A stretch of DNA of 64,000 nt from Nonomuraea montanisoli (GTDB lineage Bacteria > Actinomycetota > Actinomycetes > Streptosporangiales > Streptosporangiaceae): positions 186,001 through 250,000 of the forward strand of contig NZ_JABWGN010000002.1 in NCBI RefSeq assembly GCF_013363975.1. Direction: 5' to 3'. A model generated the notes under the pieces. That model had not been told where the DNA came from. It saw nothing but the letters and a program-made list of their open reading frames with translations, and made no database searches. Below, piece by piece: positions 61,784 to 64,000 of this stretch. The number at the start of each line of letters is the position of its first letter. The stretch's first letter is position 1. Made by a program: the position numbers and the translations under genes.

Positions 61784-61972
61784 GATGTCACCACCTTGCT
61801 GCCTTCAGAACGAGCCGGCCACGGCAAAACGCCACCGCAAAACTAACAGCTTCCGGGCGGCCCGTGGGGCGGTCCTCGAACACCGGTCCGCAGTCGATGC
61901 ACAAGCGTTGCCAACAGGCCCTGAGGTCTTGAGATGTGGGACGCGGGATCGGCCCCGGGGCGAGACGGGGAT

Positions 61973-61978
61973 TAGTGT
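61973..61978 (+). promoter_or_regulatory. -10-like element of the GNAT-ligase gene
   Basis: TAGTGT (perfect TAnnnT) ends seven bases before GTG 61986; no ribosome binding site, so probably leaderless. Confidence 0.45.
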
Positions 61979-61985
61979 CGGGACT

Positions 61986-64000
61986 GTGCAGGCTCAGGCT
62001 CAGTACCCCGCTCACTGGGAGGCCGATGTCGTCCTCGCCGACGGCGGCACGGCCCACGTCCGCCCGATCCGTCCCGCCGACGCCGACCGGCTGCGCGCCT
62101 TCTACTCGCGCCTGTCCGACGAGTCGATCTACTTCCGCTTCTTCGGGCCGCGCCCGCGGCTGTCGGACAAGGAGGTGGCCTGGTTCACGACCGTCGACTA
62201 CCTGGACCGGGTCGCGCTGATCGCCACCATCGGCACCGAGATGGTGGCCGTCATCCGCTACGACCGGATGAGTCCCACCGAGGCCGAGGTGGCCTTCCTG
62301 GTCGAGGACGCCCATCAGGGCCGCGGCGTCGCCTCGGTGCTGCTGGAGCACCTGGCCGCCACCGCGCGCGAGCGCGGCATCGAGCGCTTCGTCGCCGACG
62401 TGCTGCCGGCGAACATGAAGATGATGGGCGTGCTGCGCCAGGCCGGCTACACCGCCGAGAGCAGCTTCGCCGACGGCGTGGTCCGCATGACCCTCGACCT
62501 CACCCCCACCGAGACCTCGGCCGAGGTGACGGCCTCGCGCGAGCACCGCGCCGAGGCGCGCTCGATCGCCCGGCTGCTCACGCCCGGCTCGGTGGCGGTG
62601 ATCGGCGCCTCGCGCGAGGCGGGCGGCGTCGGCCAGGCCGTGCTGCGCAACCTGCTGGCCGCCGACTTCACCGGCCCCGTCTACCCGGTGCACCGCGAGG
62701 TGCGGGCCGTGGCGGGCGTGCGGGCCTACCCGAGCGTGTCGGCCATCGACGACACCGTGGACCTCGCCGTGGTCGCCGTGCCCGCCGAGAGCGTGGCCGA
62801 CGTGGTCAAGGAGTGCGCGGAGAAGGGCGTCCACGGGCTCGTCGTGGTGTCGTCCGGGTTCGGTGAGACCGGCGAGGAGGGGCGGGCCCGCCAGGACGAG
62901 CTGGCGCGCATCGCCCGCGCGTACGGCCTGCGCATGGTCGGCCCGAACTGCCTGGGCATCGCCAACACCGACCCGGCCGTGCGGCTCAACGCCACGCTCG
63001 CGGCGACGGTGCCCGGCCGGGGCCGGGTGGGGTTCTTCAGCCAGTCGGGCGCGCTCGGCACGGCGCTGCTGCAGCGGGTGGCGCAGCGCGGCATGGGCAT
63101 CTCGTCGTTCGTGTCGGCGGGCAACCGGGCCGACGTGTCGGGCAACGACCTGCTGCAGTACTGGGAGGAGGACGCCGCCACCGAGGTGATCCTGCTCTAC
63201 CTGGAGTCGCTGGGCAATCCGCGCAAGTTCACCCGGCTGGCCCGCCGCATCTCCCGGAGCAAGCCGGTCGTCGTGGTCAAGAGCGGCGGCACCCCGGCCG
63301 GGCACTCCGCGCGCGAGCTGCGGCTGCCCGACTCGGCGATCAGCTCGCTGTTCGAGCAGGCCGGCCTGATCCGCGTGGACGACCTCATCCAGCTCTTCGA
63401 CGTGGGCCAGCTCCTCGCCTACCAGCCGCTGCCCGCCGGGCCGCGGGTGGGCCTGGTCACCAACTCCGACGCGCTCGGGCTGCTGGCCGCCGACTCCTGC
63501 GTGGCCGCCGGCCTGTCGCCGCGGCCGCCCGCGAACCTGGGCGCCTCGGCCGGGGCCGCCGAGTACGGCGCGGCGCTGGCCGGGCAGCTCGCCTCGGACG
63601 AGGTGGACGCGGCCATCGTGATCTACACGCCGCCGATCCCCGGGGCCGGGGAGGAGGTGGCGGCCGAGCTGCTGCGGGTCGCGGAGGAGTCCGGCAAACC
63701 CGTGCTGGCGACCTTCGAGGGGCATCTCGGGATGCACCCGGCGCTGCGGGTGGGCGCCCCGCCGTCGAGCGGGTCCGGGTCCGCGCGGGCCACGCCGTCG
63801 AACGGGTCCGGGGCGGGGCGGGCGACGCCGTCGCGCGGCTCCATCCCGTCGTACGCGGCGCCGGAGGAGGCCGTGCGGGCCCTGGCCCACGTCGTGCGGT
63901 ACGCCGCCTGGCGGTCCCGGCCCGTCGCGCCGCCGCCGGAGCTGGCGGACGTCGACACGGCCCGCGCCCGCGACCTGGTCACCCGCGCCCTCGCCGCCGG
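61986..64000 (+). CDS. Bifunctional GNAT / NDP-forming acyl-CoA ligase-like protein (3' end off window)
   Basis: At least 671 residues, open at the right edge. Residues 20-175 are a GNAT domain: ADGGTAHVRPIRPADADRLRAFY, RFFGPRPRLSDKEV, EVAFLVEDAHQGRGVASVLLEHL (acetyl-CoA loop QGRGVA). Residues 190-315 are the CoA-binding domain (GSVAVIGASREAGGVGQAV, VDLAVVAVPAESV). Then the succinyl-CoA-ligase-like domain (PNCLGIANTDP, GRVGFFSQSGALGTALL, VILLYLESLGNPRKF). The ATP-grasp part must lie beyond the edge. This N-terminal GNAT order is that of the Streptomyces Pat-type protein-lysine acetyltransferases, which modify metabolic enzymes. A Ser/Gly/Arg-rich insertion lies at about 595-620. Confidence 0.9.
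   Translation, partial: MQAQAQYPAHWEADVVLADGGTAHVRPIRPADADRLRAFYSRLSDESIYFRFFGPRPRLSDKEVAWFTTVDYLDRVALIATIGTEMVAVIRYDRMSPTEAEVAFLVEDAHQGRGVASVLLEHLAATARERGIERFVADVLPANMKMMGVLRQAGYTAESSFADGVVRMTLDLTPTETSAEVTASREHRAEARSIARLLTPGSVAVIGASREAGGVGQAVLRNLLAADFTGPVYPVHREVRAVAGVRAYPSVSAIDDTVDLAVVAVPAESVADVVKECAEKGVHGLVVVSSGFGETGEEGRARQDELARIARAYGLRMVGPNCLGIANTDPAVRLNATLAATVPGRGRVGFFSQSGALGTALLQRVAQRGMGISSFVSAGNRADVSGNDLLQYWEEDAATEVILLYLESLGNPRKFTRLARRISRSKPVVVVKSGGTPAGHSARELRLPDSAISSLFEQAGLIRVDDLIQLFDVGQLLAYQPLPAGPRVGLVTNSDALGLLAADSCVAAGLSPRPPANLGASAGAAEYGAALAGQLASDEVDAAIVIYTPPIPGAGEEVAAELLRVAEESGKPVLATFEGHLGMHPALRVGAPPSSGSGSARATPSNGSGAGRATPSRGSIPSYAAPEEAVRALAHVVRYAAWRSRPVAPPPELADVDTARARDLVTRALAA

Overview
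This is a high-GC actinomycete chromosomal window. A HrdB/SigA-type primary sigma factor with a long Lys/Ala- and Asp/Glu-rich N-terminus lies beside actinobacterial ParE and ParC. There are also an F420/PPOX-type flavoenzyme, a SapA-like secreted protein, a DUF7455 zinc protein and very strong G/C bias at third codon positions. The family Streptosporangiaceae (Nonomuraea-like) is my inference, not something the sequence proves. No tRNA, rRNA, CRISPR array, prophage or antibiotic-type biosynthetic cluster was recognised.

Layout. 1-5.8 kb: truncated PPOX protein, PrsW-type membrane protease, two convergent MFS pumps; the second is divergent from an HxlR regulator across a double operator, and a PPOX flavoprotein follows the regulator. 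5.8-12.2 kb: small ORF, secreted ricin-type lectin, a 1164-residue Ser/Thr kinase-WD40 protein, SapA-like protein, YbjJ-like MFS, Cys-rich mini-protein. 12.3-17.4 kb: soluble transhydrogenase, small membrane protein, EamA permease, DoxX protein, DHA2 drug pump with a long leader and a palindrome. 17.7-24.3 kb: repeat-rich TPR membrane protein, a membrane-anchored tandem SpoVK/EccA-like AAA ATPase, and a decayed IS605-type tnpB element sitting on the ATPase stop codon. 24.5-30.4 kb: oligopeptide/dipeptide-type ABC operon (permease, permease, fused double ATPase, lipoprotein) with overlapping start/stop codons and a 26-bp triplication at one junction.

30.4-37.6 kb: AlkZ-like glycosylase candidate, PhzF-family protein, pxpABC 5-oxoprolinase operon, thioesterase, unknown proteins. 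37.7-45 kb: HhH-GPD repair protein, PAS-PAS-GAF-PP2C phosphatase, primary sigma factor with a clear terminator, YaaA, GNAT, DUF7455. 45-57 kb: parE and parC on opposite strands, with between them a nucleotidyltransferase, beta-carbonic anhydrase, an aldo/keto reductase remnant, a VOC protein and a secreted GH3 glycosidase behind a LacI-like operator. 57-64 kb: TauD-type dioxygenase behind an operator-containing promoter, a RecQ helicase with a phosphoribosyltransferase-like tail, a truncated solute-binding-protein remnant, a PfkB kinase, and a GNAT-acyl-CoA ligase running off the right edge.

General features. About ten genes have a TAnnnT-like -10 element exactly 6-8 bases before the start codon and no ribosome binding site, so leaderless transcription seems common. 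Short tandem repeats (13-34 bp units) recur in linkers and gaps. Three genes are decayed (tnpB, aldo/keto reductase, solute-binding protein). The strongest leads are the ATGA mini-cistron relay at 26.4 kb, the RecQ-phosphoribosyltransferase fusion, the TPR plus tandem-AAA pair ended by a TnpB element, and the HxlR double operator.
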